Part shown: positions 54,103-63,361 of the stretch, piece after piece
How positions within the stretch are numbered: position 1 is the first letter of the stretch
How the letters are laid out: each line of letters starts with the position of its first letter
Assembly: GCA_013214355.1 (NCBI GenBank)
Contig: JABSSL010000088.1
Location: 1 to 64,000, forward strand
From: Saprospiraceae bacterium
GTDB taxonomy: Bacteria; Bacteroidota; Bacteroidia; Chitinophagales; Saprospiraceae
Length of the DNA: 64,000 nt
Direction of reading: 5' to 3'
The notes under the pieces: generated by a model
Databases searched by the model: none
What the model was told of the DNA's origin: nothing
The model's input: the letters and a program-made list of their open reading frames with translations, nothing else
Made by a program: the position numbers and the translations under genes

Positions 54103-54909
54103 TTATTCCAAATCCTTCAATTCCCGGTCCAATGGTTTGCAATCCTCCACGGAAAGCTCCCAGCCATCATAATCACCATGATGTGCTCTAGCCCAGGTTC
54201 GCAGGGTAGCGCTAACCGAATCGATGGTGCTTTGATCCAAAGTGTGCCGTTTACACAAACGCAACAAGAAGCTGTAATGATGCTCCCCAATCCGTGTAGG
54301 TAGCAATTGAGCTTCGAAACCTTGCGTCTCAGCAATCTTTCGGAGGGATCGGCGGCCTTCCTCCGTTTTGCAGTAGATCCAGTGATGGACGGTCTGTTCC
54401 TGCTGGAGGTCAACCCCTTTCCGGATCAGGCGCTTTACCATCCGTTGATTCAGGAGGCTGTTGGTTTCCTCCAAATTAGGGAAAAGCAGATCAAAGTAAA
54501 TGTCCCATTCTGGATCCGGCTCTAGGCGATGATCCAAGGGATAGGCTGGATACACGGCTTGCACTCCTTCCATAATCGCCTCAATTGAATCTGCATTATA
54601 CAAGAAAAAGACCAAGTGCTTTTTACCTTGAGCACTAGTCCTACCGGCATAGATGGCTTGTGCTTCCCGCTCGAGCCTTCCGACCAGCATCCGCTCCATA
54701 TCCCAAAAGAGCTGCAATTCCTCCCCCTTAGCAAAACCGCCATTGCCTGGGGACAGGACGGGAACAGTGACCGTAAGATACTGATCGTACCCAGCTACGG
54801 GTGCGGCCGCAGCCAAACTCATGTCCAATGCAATAATGACCGGAAAATGGGTGTAATGTGATAAATAGGACGCCCACCCAGGGCGTAATTCTGTTGTACG
54901 TTGGTACAT
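54103..54909 (-). CDS. DUF695 and RraB-like two-domain protein
   Basis: A 268-residue soluble protein. The N-terminal half (FPVIIALDMSLAAAAPV ... LVGRLEREAQAIYAGRTS ... HLVFFLYNADS) follows the DUF695 pattern. The C-terminal half (NQRMVKRLIRKGVDLQQEQ, VHHWIYCKTEEGRRSLRKIA, GFEAQLLP) resembles RraB, a regulator of RNase E in E. coli. Bacteroidota often use other RNases, so the role here is unclear. No partner is encoded nearby; miaA starts divergently 155 bases away. Confidence 0.75.
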   Translation of the reverse strand: MYQRTTELRPGWASYLSHYTHFPVIIALDMSLAAAAPVAGYDQYLTVTVPVLSPGNGGFAKGEELQLFWDMERMLVGRLEREAQAIYAGRTSAQGKKHLVFFLYNADSIEAIMEGVQAVYPAYPLDHRLEPDPEWDIYFDLLFPNLEETNSLLNQRMVKRLIRKGVDLQQEQTVHHWIYCKTEEGRRSLRKIAETQGFEAQLLPTRIGEHHYSFLLRLCKRHTLDQSTIDSVSATLRTWARAHHGDYDGWELSVEDCKPLDRELKDLE

Positions 54910-55064
54910 GCTACAAGACTTTTAAAAGTGGAAAAATCTTGGAGCGTTTTCAGCCACAAATATACGTAATCATCTTGTTTTAACAAAACAATTACAACAC
55001 TTCATTCTACTGATTTCTGGAAACTTTTCTGCATCTTTGTCCAGCTAATTTACAATGTGATGGC

Positions 55065-56357
55065 ATGTCCAAGCAAAAGTATCTAATCATCGTTGGTGGG
55101 CCCACGGCTAGTGGGAAAACGGGTTTTGCGATCCGGCTTGCCCAGCAATTCCAGACGGAAATTCTCTCTTTGGACAGTCGCCAATTCTACGAAGAAATGG
55201 ATATTGGCACGGCCAAACCGACGGCAGCGGAGCTAGCTTCTGCTCCGCATCATTTTGTCGGTCATATTAGTATTCAACAGGAGTATAGCGTCGGTGATTT
55301 TGTGCGAGAGGCGCTGGTTCGTTTGGATCGTCTATATCAGACGTATGATATCGTCATAGCCACTGGAGGTTCGGGCTTATATATCAAATCTCTTTGTGAG
55401 GGTTTAGATGAATTCCCCGTTGTCCCGCAATCGATTAAGGACGATGTCGCTGCCATATATGCTTCCGAAGGTTTGTCTGCCCTGCAAGCTGAATTGCAAA
55501 AACTTGACCCTAGCTATTATGAAGCCGTCGACTTACAGAATCCTCACCGCTTAATGCGGGCCATTTCGGTTTGTCGAGCCAGCGGTGCTCCATTTTCGAG
55601 TTTTCAAACTAAAAGTAAAGCCCATCGCAATTTTAAGCCCATCTATTTGCAGATGCATTGGCCTCGCCGGGAGCAATACGATAGAATCAATCAGAGAGTA
55701 GATTTGATGATCGAGGCGGGACAGGTGCAGGAGGCGTGCCAGCTTTTTCCCTTCAGGACGCTCACCGCTTTGCAGACCGTCGGCTACAAGGAGTTATTCG
55801 AATACTTTGAGGATAAGATCAGTCTACAAGAAGGGATTGAGAAGATCAAGCGCAATTCGCGCCGCTACGCCAAACGTCAACTCACTTGGATGCGAAGAGA
55901 TGGCTTTTGGAAACATTTTCACCCAACGGAATGGGAGCTTGCTTTAAGCTATATCGATTACAGTATCCGCCTAGGCTTTAGAGTAGATTGGGCAGGAGAA
56001 GAAGAGAAAAAGGCGTGGCTCCAGCAAATCAATATACCTGAAAACACAGCCGATCAAATCGAATGCTTGGCTGCCTACCAATCGAATTCAATTCTCCACT
56101 GCATTCCGATGGTTTTGCACAAGAAGGATGTTTTACTCTTGCCGGAGCTAGCGTTTTTACCCGTCAATGAGCAGCTAAAGCAATTGCTTCAGCACGAGGC
56201 AATTAATAGAGCGAATGATACTACCGTCTATCAGGTAGTTCAAGCCGGAAACCCTCCTGAAGTACCTGAGGTTAGGAAATGCTCCTTAACCACTCTACCT
56301 AGCCGCCTTAGTAAATGGGCGAGTTCTTCCCAAGAAATTTGGCAAATAGCCAACTAA
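55065..56357 (+). CDS. miaA: tRNA dimethylallyltransferase with long C-terminal extension
   Basis: A 430-residue protein. Residues 1-300 are a standard MiaA, which adds a dimethylallyl group to A37 of tRNAs: P-loop GPTASGKT (12-19), SLDSRQFYEEMDIGTAKP, ATGGSGLYIKSL, QNPHRLMRA and KRNSRRYAKRQLTWMRRD. Residues from about 305 to 430 are extra relative to the roughly 300-residue family and have no domain I recognise (LSYIDYSIRLGFRVDW ... VLLLPELAFLPV). The stop overlaps the convergent serine hydrolase stop by four bases (CTAA). The core assignment is firm; the tail is unexplained. Confidence 0.93.
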   Translation: MSKQKYLIIVGGPTASGKTGFAIRLAQQFQTEILSLDSRQFYEEMDIGTAKPTAAELASAPHHFVGHISIQQEYSVGDFVREALVRLDRLYQTYDIVIATGGSGLYIKSLCEGLDEFPVVPQSIKDDVAAIYASEGLSALQAELQKLDPSYYEAVDLQNPHRLMRAISVCRASGAPFSSFQTKSKAHRNFKPIYLQMHWPRREQYDRINQRVDLMIEAGQVQEACQLFPFRTLTALQTVGYKELFEYFEDKISLQEGIEKIKRNSRRYAKRQLTWMRRDGFWKHFHPTEWELALSYIDYSIRLGFRVDWAGEEEKKAWLQQINIPENTADQIECLAAYQSNSILHCIPMVLHKKDVLLLPELAFLPVNEQLKQLLQHEAINRANDTTVYQVVQAGNPPEVPEVRKCSLTTLPSRLSKWASSSQEIWQIAN

Positions 56358-58186
56358 CTCGAAGCCATTACCCCCAACTTCTTGAGTATATTTAGGGCGT
56401 TGGTATTCTTCGGATCCAATTGCAAGGACTTCTGGTAGTTTTTTGCCGCTAAGGCTTTTTCTCCATTATTCAAATAGGCTTCCCCTAGGCTATCATACAC
56501 ATTGGAAGAGTTCGGATATAACACAACATTCAACCTGAAGATAGAAATGGCCAGATCAATTTGATCGTTACCCATCAATTCGTAGCCAAATGAATTGAGG
56601 TTACCCTCATCTACCCACCTACTATCTGGTTGCGTTTTCTGTAGTTCCTGATAGGCTTTCAGGCCACCCTCATAATCCTCCTCCACAAAATATTGGAAAG
56701 GAACCTTCTCTTCCTCTCCCATCAATGGATTATTAAATTTGACTTCTTCTGCTCCCTCCTCCTTAAACACCAAATGTTGAACACCCGTTTCAGGGTCTTT
56801 CAAAAACTGAATGATGTTGGAGCGATTAGGTCGGATGTATTCGTTATCTCCAATTTTGGTCAGTGGTATTGGCAACTTGTCCTTGAGGTATTTGAAGAAA
56901 AGTTGATCATCTTCTTGAAAGATTTCGATATGCTGATCTTCATCGTACTGGTATCGACCTGCAATTCTTGAAAATTCTTCCGCTGTCACCTCCTGGGGCG
57001 TGTAGATCGGAGCTTGTCGATTGTCCCACTGATAGGTAGCCGCCACAGAACGAATAAGTTCTTCAATAAAAGGAGGGTGATTTGAATTGGTCAGCACCAC
57101 TACACCGTACCCTCTTGTTTTGTGTGCAATGGCTTCACTAGAAAAGCCCTCATCCCAGCCACCATGAGAAAAGTACCATTCATCATCTTGATTATCCAAA
57201 AACATACCTAAGCCTACGAAATCCTCAAAATAAGGGGTGAGCATTTGCTGGGCCATCTCCGGTTTCAGTACCTTGGTTTCTTCCCCAGCTATTCCTTTTT
57301 GGAGTTCGATAAAAGCTTGAGCCAAGTCGGAGGCAGTTGTCCATAGGCCCGCAGCAGCCATTTCAGGATAGATATGCCACTGCCCCTCCACTTTGCTACC
57401 ATCCGGCAAATAGCCGGTTGCTGTATTAGCTTGCCAACTACTCGGTAGAGGTTGGGCGTAGCTGGAATGAGTCATCCCCAAGGGAGCCAGAACCGTCTCC
57501 TTGGTCAAGTCTGGGAAGCTCATACCTGTTACATCTTCCAACAGCAATTGCATGATACAGTACCCACCGCCAGAGTATCGGTAGCGACTACCAGGCGTCA
57601 TGTCTACCCGTATTTCCCCGGTATTGGTAGGACCGGCAGCATCTAAGACTTGTACTATACTTGGAACTTCATCCGTGCGCGTATAACCAGGGAAACCATG
57701 GATGGTAAGTCCTGCCGTATGGCTCACGATTCTTCCTAAAGTTACCTTTTCCGTTTCTTGATGCTCGTTATCCGGCAGCTTCCACGATTTGAGATAGGTA
57801 TTCACTTCCGTTTCTAAATCCAATTTCCCAGCTTGCACCTGCCGTAGCATAGCCATGGCAGCTACCGGTTTACTAATAGATCCAGCCTGAAATAAGGTAT
57901 GCTCTAGCACTGGTTTTTTCGAATCTCGGTCTACAATTCCATAGGTCTTACTCCAATGCACCTTGAAGTCCTTAATCACGGCTATACTCACCCCTGGCAC
58001 ACCATAATGATTCATCCGCTCCTGGATCGTCCAGAATGGGTCACCTGCAAAGGAAACGGGATTTCTCAATCCATTCTCAACAGCTTCTATTTCAGTAAGA
58101 ATCTCCGGGTCAGTAATTTCTTTAGCAGTCTGCTGACAACTAATAAGGAAAGTAGAGCTTAGCAAAGCAATAAGGATAATGCGCAT
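56354..58186 (-). CDS. Class C beta-lactamase-family serine hydrolase lipoprotein with TPR-like tail
   Basis: A 610-residue protein beginning with a lipoprotein signal (MRIILIALLSSTFLISC, Cys17). The serine hydrolase domain has Ser103-x-x-Lys106 in GSISKP, a YSG triplet at 204-206 (YSN in classical enzymes) and HGG at 341-343. A beta-rich region follows (about 390-490), then a tetratricopeptide-like pair at the C-terminus (SIFRLNVVLYPNSSNVYDSL, AKNYQKSLQLDPKNTNAL). Such proteins act as esterases or D-amino peptidases on the cell surface; drug hydrolysis is not implied. Its stop overlaps that of miaA. Confidence 0.9.
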   Translation of the reverse strand: MRIILIALLSSTFLISCQQTAKEITDPEILTEIEAVENGLRNPVSFAGDPFWTIQERMNHYGVPGVSIAVIKDFKVHWSKTYGIVDRDSKKPVLEHTLFQAGSISKPVAAMAMLRQVQAGKLDLETEVNTYLKSWKLPDNEHQETEKVTLGRIVSHTAGLTIHGFPGYTRTDEVPSIVQVLDAAGPTNTGEIRVDMTPGSRYRYSGGGYCIMQLLLEDVTGMSFPDLTKETVLAPLGMTHSSYAQPLPSSWQANTATGYLPDGSKVEGQWHIYPEMAAAGLWTTASDLAQAFIELQKGIAGEETKVLKPEMAQQMLTPYFEDFVGLGMFLDNQDDEWYFSHGGWDEGFSSEAIAHKTRGYGVVVLTNSNHPPFIEELIRSVAATYQWDNRQAPIYTPQEVTAEEFSRIAGRYQYDEDQHIEIFQEDDQLFFKYLKDKLPIPLTKIGDNEYIRPNRSNIIQFLKDPETGVQHLVFKEEGAEEVKFNNPLMGEEEKVPFQYFVEEDYEGGLKAYQELQKTQPDSRWVDEGNLNSFGYELMGNDQIDLAISIFRLNVVLYPNSSNVYDSLGEAYLNNGEKALAAKNYQKSLQLDPKNTNALNILKKLGVMASS

Positions 58187-58284
58187 ATTTATCAGGTGTT
58201 TTTTGCAAAGATGTCCATTTTTGGAAATAGTTGCACCCTCTCCCCTCCTAATAATTACGTATCATTGCGCCCAAATTCAAAAAT

Positions 58285-58719
58285 ATGATTTGGAAGCAAC
58301 CCATTAGTCTAGAAGGCTTGAATCAGGTAAGTAAGAACACTTTAGTGGAACACTTAGATATTGAATTCGTAGAATTTGGTGATGACTTCATTACCGCTAA
58401 GATGCCGGTTGATCATCGAACTGTTCAGCCTATGCGTTTACTGCATGGTGGGGCTTCTGCCGCTTTAGCCGAAACCGTGGGTAGTACTGCATCCGTCATG
58501 TGTCTACCGGATATGGCCACACAGGCAGTTGTAGGTGTGGAACTTAATATTAACCACCTGAGTTCGGCCAAGGAAGGGCAAGGTTTTGTCTTTGCAAGAG
58601 CAACACCAGCGAAAGTTGGCCGCACCATACACGTCTGGCAGATTGAAATAAGAGACGAAACGGATCGTCTGATTTCTGTCAGCAGATTAACAATTGCCGT
58701 GGTAAGTCGACGATCCTAA
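58285..58719 (+). CDS. PaaI/EntH-like hotdog thioesterase
   Basis: A 144-residue hotdog protein with the conserved RLLHGGASAALAETVGS block: His54-Gly-Gly and the catalytic Glu63. The remaining pattern (VGVELNINHLSSAKEGQ ... VWQIEIRDETDRLISVSRLT) matches the EntH/MenI-type subgroup, which hydrolyses aryl or 1,4-dihydroxy-2-naphthoyl-CoA and similar esters. No menaquinone or catabolic genes are adjacent, so the substrate is open. Confidence 0.88.
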   Translation: MIWKQPISLEGLNQVSKNTLVEHLDIEFVEFGDDFITAKMPVDHRTVQPMRLLHGGASAALAETVGSTASVMCLPDMATQAVVGVELNINHLSSAKEGQGFVFARATPAKVGRTIHVWQIEIRDETDRLISVSRLTIAVVSRRS

Positions 58720-58806
58720 TCCAAATGCATAATACAAGCTTTAATTTTAGCGATCAATAATATATTTTCTTGCATCAAATCATCCCTTTCCATCCAAAGT
58801 AGTATT

Positions 58807-61200
58807 ATGAAAAGAATTGTAATCCTCCTACTTGCAGTCTCTCTCGTCCAGACTACCTATGCTCAGCTGAATATTGAATTATTAGATCAGCTTTCCTACG
58901 ATTTTAACGCCAATGATATATGGGGCTGGGTCGCAGAAGACGGCACTGAATATGCCCTGGTAGGTACCAATCGAGGAACCTCGATTGTAAGTCTTGCTGA
59001 TCCTAGGAATATAGTGGAAGTTGCTTTTATTCCAGGTGCATCTACCTCTTGGCGAGATATCAAAACCCAAGGGCACTATGCCTACGTGACCCAGGATATT
59101 ACTGATGCTGACGAGGATGTTGGTATTGCCATTATTGACCTGTCCAAACTTCCAGCCTCAGCAGATTACGTCTACTGGCGCCCCCAATTGGATCGCGGCC
59201 TACTCACAGACTGTCACAATATTTGGATCGATGAAGAAGGCGTTTGTTACTTAGCCGGCTGTGACGTCAATAATGGAGGGATCATTATACTGGACATTCT
59301 AACCAATCCTACCGAACCATCAGTCATTGCTTATGGCCCGACGGTTTATGCCCATGATGTATATGTTAAGGACAATATGATGTTTGCCTCCCAATTAAGG
59401 AGTGACTTGGGCATTTATGACATCAGCGACAAACAAAACATTACAGTGGTAGGGCGAAAAGAAACACCTTTCGACTTCACCCACAATGCTTGGGCTACTG
59501 ATAATAATGCAATAGTTTTCACCACGGACGAACGAGGCAATGCCCCCGTAGCCTCTTATTCAATATCCTCGAATGGGGCCATTGAAGAGCTCGATCAGTT
59601 CCGGCCGCTACGTACCGTCAATAGAGGTGTGATTCCACATAATGTACATGTCTACGAAGACAATTGGGTAGTAACTTCTTACTACACGGATGGCGTGGTC
59701 ATTATCGATGGCACACGACCAGCCAATATGATAGAAGTTGGCAATTACGATACCTTCTCTGGTGGGGACGGGGGATTCAATGGCGCTTGGGGTGCCTATC
59801 CCTACCTACCCTCTGGCCATCTACTCGTGAGCGATATCAATTCTGGTTTATATGTACTAAAGGTTGACTACAAGCAGGCTTGTTGGCTAGAGGGAACAGT
59901 CACAGATGCATCAAACGGCGACCCGATATTTGATGCAACGATTAGTATTAGTACAGATGAGCCTAATGTCGGGCAGAGTGATTTAATGGGAGAATATGCT
60001 ACTGGAGTGGCACAAGCTGGCACTTATAGCGTCCGCTACAGTAAATTTGGGTATGAAGCGAAAACCGTACAGGTTACGCTGAACAATGGCGTCCTCGAAT
60101 TGGTCAATGTGCAATTAGAACCACTAGCTGTCTATTCAGTGGCGGGAAATACCGTTGAGGATGGTAATGGTCAGATCATACCTGGCGCACGTGTAATTCT
60201 TAAAAGTGATGAGATCCAGTATGCTGCCATTACGGATTTGCAAGGACAGTTTTCCATGCAGAACATTGTGGAAAGCACTTATGATGTGTACGCCCTGGCT
60301 TGGGGCTATCTGCACAAAGTCATGGAAAATGTCATGATAAATGGAAACCAATCCTTAACACTAGAACTAACCCCAGGTTATCAGGATGACTTCCTCATTG
60401 ACCTCGGATGGGAGAAGGATGCCGCCGATGAAACTACCTCTGGATTTTGGGTATTGGGTGAACCCATTGGCACCTATGTCAATTCCTCCACAGCTGCCAA
60501 TCCGGAATTTGATATAGAAGGTGATATCGGCGAAAACTGCTATATGACGGGCAATGGTGGCGGTAGCTCTGGAACCGATGATGTAGATGGAGGAAGCGTA
60601 ACCCTTACTTCTCCCGTCATGGATCTTACCACTTACGAAGAACCCATTGTTTCCTATTACCTTTGGTTCCAACGCTTCAATAGCAACCAAGGAGTAACCC
60701 AAGATTCCTTTGTAGTAAGTGTGAGTAATGGAAGTGAGGAGGTAACGCTTGAGGTACTACAAGACGCTCAAAATAACTGGCGAGATCAATCTGAATTCCA
60801 GCTGCGAGACTTCATTGATATCACCTCAACAATGACCATTTCTTTCACTACTTCAGATTTTGCACCAGTTGGTAATGCGGTAGAAGCGGCCGTGGATGCT
60901 TTCCTTATCACAGATGGGACTGTGAGTTCCACGGCTGATACAGAAGTATTCCAAGGTTCCTTGAAACTCTTCCCCAATCCATTTCAGGATGCCATTCAAT
61001 TTGAATATGACATTGAGCAAGATTTCCGCCAAGGCCAAGTGCGCATCTTCAATATCGTAGGACAACAACTAGCAGCCTTTGACCTTGATCAGCCTACAGG
61101 GCGCCAAGCATTGCAATGGCGCGGAGATGCTGGAGTTTACATTGTGCAACTGAGTTTGGATGGTCAGGTGGTGCAAAGCCGCAAGGTCATTAAACAGTAG
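58807..61200 (+). CDS. Choice-of-anchor B T9SS exoprotein
   Basis: A 797-residue secreted protein. A signal peptide (MKRIVILLLAVSLVQTTYAQ) is followed by a choice-of-anchor B beta-propeller (residues about 20-355, with TSWRDIKTQGHYAYVTQD and LTDCHNIWIDEEG), two carboxypeptidase-regulatory-like beta domains (about 357-440 and 443-525), a jelly-roll-like module, and a T9SS type A sorting domain (LFPNPFQDAIQFEYDIEQ ... GVYIVQLSL). It is likely displayed or released at the cell surface. Function is unknown. A long perfect hairpin follows the stop. Confidence 0.9.
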   Translation: MKRIVILLLAVSLVQTTYAQLNIELLDQLSYDFNANDIWGWVAEDGTEYALVGTNRGTSIVSLADPRNIVEVAFIPGASTSWRDIKTQGHYAYVTQDITDADEDVGIAIIDLSKLPASADYVYWRPQLDRGLLTDCHNIWIDEEGVCYLAGCDVNNGGIIILDILTNPTEPSVIAYGPTVYAHDVYVKDNMMFASQLRSDLGIYDISDKQNITVVGRKETPFDFTHNAWATDNNAIVFTTDERGNAPVASYSISSNGAIEELDQFRPLRTVNRGVIPHNVHVYEDNWVVTSYYTDGVVIIDGTRPANMIEVGNYDTFSGGDGGFNGAWGAYPYLPSGHLLVSDINSGLYVLKVDYKQACWLEGTVTDASNGDPIFDATISISTDEPNVGQSDLMGEYATGVAQAGTYSVRYSKFGYEAKTVQVTLNNGVLELVNVQLEPLAVYSVAGNTVEDGNGQIIPGARVILKSDEIQYAAITDLQGQFSMQNIVESTYDVYALAWGYLHKVMENVMINGNQSLTLELTPGYQDDFLIDLGWEKDAADETTSGFWVLGEPIGTYVNSSTAANPEFDIEGDIGENCYMTGNGGGSSGTDDVDGGSVTLTSPVMDLTTYEEPIVSYYLWFQRFNSNQGVTQDSFVVSVSNGSEEVTLEVLQDAQNNWRDQSEFQLRDFIDITSTMTISFTTSDFAPVGNAVEAAVDAFLITDGTVSSTADTEVFQGSLKLFPNPFQDAIQFEYDIEQDFRQGQVRIFNIVGQQLAAFDLDQPTGRQALQWRGDAGVYIVQLSLDGQVVQSRKVIKQ

Positions 61201-61213
61201 GACTCAAAAGATA

Positions 61214-61250
61214 AGGCCTAATCAACTTGGGGATCAAGTTGATTAGGCCT
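61214..61250. terminator. Perfect two-way hairpin between convergent genes
   Basis: AGGCCTAATCAACTTG (61214-61229) and CAAGTTGATTAGGCCT (61235-61250) form a 16-base-pair perfect stem with a 5-base loop GGGAT. It lies between the choice-of-anchor B stop (61200) and the protease stop (61280), so it may terminate both. No T-tract is present on either side. Confidence 0.72.
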
Positions 61251-61279
61251 ACCTTCCGCAGCTTAAGGAGCAAATCCAT

Positions 61280-63220
61280 CTACTCTATAGGATCCGCAGT
61301 CAAATTCACATCCCCCGATTTGATTCCCACGAAGTTCAATTCAAATTTCCCATTGGCCGTTTCGGCTAGAATGTATGCTATCGGATAATCCTCGGAGAAC
61401 GGCATCGTATTGTTTTGGAAATTGAAATCCTCCGGGATAAATTGCCAAGAAGGTACACCTGGTAATTCCTCCACCAAGCCGAGGGTTAAGCGCTGCATAT
61501 GTATAATGTCAAGGGTGGTAACCATTCCATTTGAATCGACATCCGCAGCTATAATCTTATACGGAGAATCTAATTCTGCCAGTCCTAGGATATGACGTCT
61601 CACCTGAATAATATCCAATACTGAAACGCCATTAACTGTATTAGATGTCTTTGCCGGCAATAAAGTATACTCCTTTCCCGCTGGTAGGGGTAAAAACTCA
61701 TAGTAGCCCGTACTATCTGTGGTAGCGAGATATAGCTCTTCCCCATCACCAATGCCCATCAAGACATTTCCGACACCAAAATCCTCTTCGGTATAAACAT
61801 ATCCACTCACGAAAAGAGCATTTGGGTTTTCCATGCCATGAATGGTATCCTGTGCCAGGGTATCGGGATTTAACCAATACTTTAAGGAAGTGCCCATGGT
61901 GCCTCCACCTTCCCAACTCACATTGAACCGACCAAACCAGCCCTTAGTGCCCGCACAATTCTCATTTACTTGCCCCCCATTCAATTGCCCGATGACTAAT
62001 CCTTCCGGGTCTAAAAGAGCTGAGCCCGACGAGCCCACCTCAAAGCTCCCTTCCGAATAGATCATCTCATAATGATGATTTCGAGGAGTGGTCACGCCAT
62101 TGTTCCAATTCAAGGATCCATTAATAATATCCACTGGCTCGTAGGATACGCCAATTTTCTTGATGTCTGCATTCGGGTGATGAATACAGTAGGAGGTATC
62201 TGGTTCGCTACTTTGGCTGTTCCAACCCAAGAAATATGGGTTGTAGTTGAGTGGAATCGTATCGGTCAATTCTAGCAGCAGGAAATCACTTTCTTGTCGC
62301 CCAGCTCGAAATACACTACCGGTCAAGGCCTGTGCTCCAGGCTCTGCAGTTGGATTATCACAGCTGCCAGTCTCGTAATTGAAATCAAAACGCCACATAT
62401 CGTATAGTGGTGTAAATCCATCCATGCAGTGGAACCCCGTTAGAATGTAAGGTGTTCCATCTTTTCGGGTGTTATTGAGTAAGTTACCAGAACAGATCCC
62501 GATCCCTTCTTCCACCACCACAATCACTCTTACAATTCCTCGCTTCTCCTTTTGGAAGGCTAACCCAAGATCGCAGTTGATATTCTCATGGCAGTTGTTA
62601 GAGGTGCCAAAGCCCCGACTATTCCCTCCTGCTATTGTACCCTCGAGAGGACTCAATACTGTGGGATCATATACCTGATCTACGCGGAATAACTGAATAG
62701 CTCCCTGCCCCTTGATCGCGGCTGGAACCCGGTATTCAATGATGGCGGTTTGCCCTTGGATTAGGCCCGTCATAAATCGGCTATTCTTCGTGTTATCGCG
62801 ATGTGTATAAGGTCCCAAGACCTGCTTTCCATCGGGACTATACATAAACAGGCTAGCCCCTTTCGGGATAAAGAAGGCTTCGTACAAGGCCATCAAGCCC
62901 AGACCATTCCTACTTTCTATAGCCAATTGCCATACCAAATCACCGTTTGGTAGGCTTGTCCATGTACCACCATTGGTCAAACCGGCTTGCACCTTAGCAG
63001 GAACTGCGATTCTTGGCATTCCGCTATTTTGATCTTCTAACTTGACCTTATCATATTCGATTTGCGGTAATTGGACTTTGCTTAATTCAGCGGGGAAAAC
63101 GGAGGCAAAAGAGGCTTCCAATCCAGCCGGACGGAGTGAAGGATAGTCTTGTGCAGTAGCAGGTAGAAATAGGCAAATGCTCAGACAAAACGTGAGCAGA
63201 AGTATACAATATCGGATCAT
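61280..63220 (-). CDS. Lysyl-endopeptidase-like secreted serine protease with dockerin-like modules
   Basis: A 646-residue secreted protein with signal peptide (YCILLLTFCLSICLFLPATAQ), an N-terminal pro-like beta domain (about 25-195) and a trypsin-fold protease: His264 in LTGFHCMDG, Asp312 in ESDFLLLEL and Ser398 in GSSGSALLD, with cysteine pairs as in lysyl endopeptidases. The C-terminal part has a carboxypeptidase-regulatory-like segment and dockerin-like repeats (SVLDIIQVRRHILGL and TTLDIIHMQRLTLGL), ending at SGDVNLTADPIE. The T9SS sorting domain usually found after this module is absent. Cleavage specificity is not proven. Confidence 0.87.
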   Translation of the reverse strand: MIRYCILLLTFCLSICLFLPATAQDYPSLRPAGLEASFASVFPAELSKVQLPQIEYDKVKLEDQNSGMPRIAVPAKVQAGLTNGGTWTSLPNGDLVWQLAIESRNGLGLMALYEAFFIPKGASLFMYSPDGKQVLGPYTHRDNTKNSRFMTGLIQGQTAIIEYRVPAAIKGQGAIQLFRVDQVYDPTVLSPLEGTIAGGNSRGFGTSNNCHENINCDLGLAFQKEKRGIVRVIVVVEEGIGICSGNLLNNTRKDGTPYILTGFHCMDGFTPLYDMWRFDFNYETGSCDNPTAEPGAQALTGSVFRAGRQESDFLLLELTDTIPLNYNPYFLGWNSQSSEPDTSYCIHHPNADIKKIGVSYEPVDIINGSLNWNNGVTTPRNHHYEMIYSEGSFEVGSSGSALLDPEGLVIGQLNGGQVNENCAGTKGWFGRFNVSWEGGGTMGTSLKYWLNPDTLAQDTIHGMENPNALFVSGYVYTEEDFGVGNVLMGIGDGEELYLATTDSTGYYEFLPLPAGKEYTLLPAKTSNTVNGVSVLDIIQVRRHILGLAELDSPYKIIAADVDSNGMVTTLDIIHMQRLTLGLVEELPGVPSWQFIPEDFNFQNNTMPFSEDYPIAYILAETANGKFELNFVGIKSGDVNLTADPIE

Positions 63221-63361
63221 GGGATGTATAACTTGCTTTTGGGTTTAAGAGATCTTATTGAAACAATTTCTCATTTCACTACGGTCTCAAGGACCCGTAA
63301 AGATAGGAAATACTGTTGCATTTTTTGGCAAGGCCCTGGCAATTCCCTGTTCGTTATCTGG

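Noticed and set aside
55032-55039. CATCTTTG box before miaA
   Set aside because: One mismatch to TAnnTTTG and no TTG element at the right distance; too weak to call.
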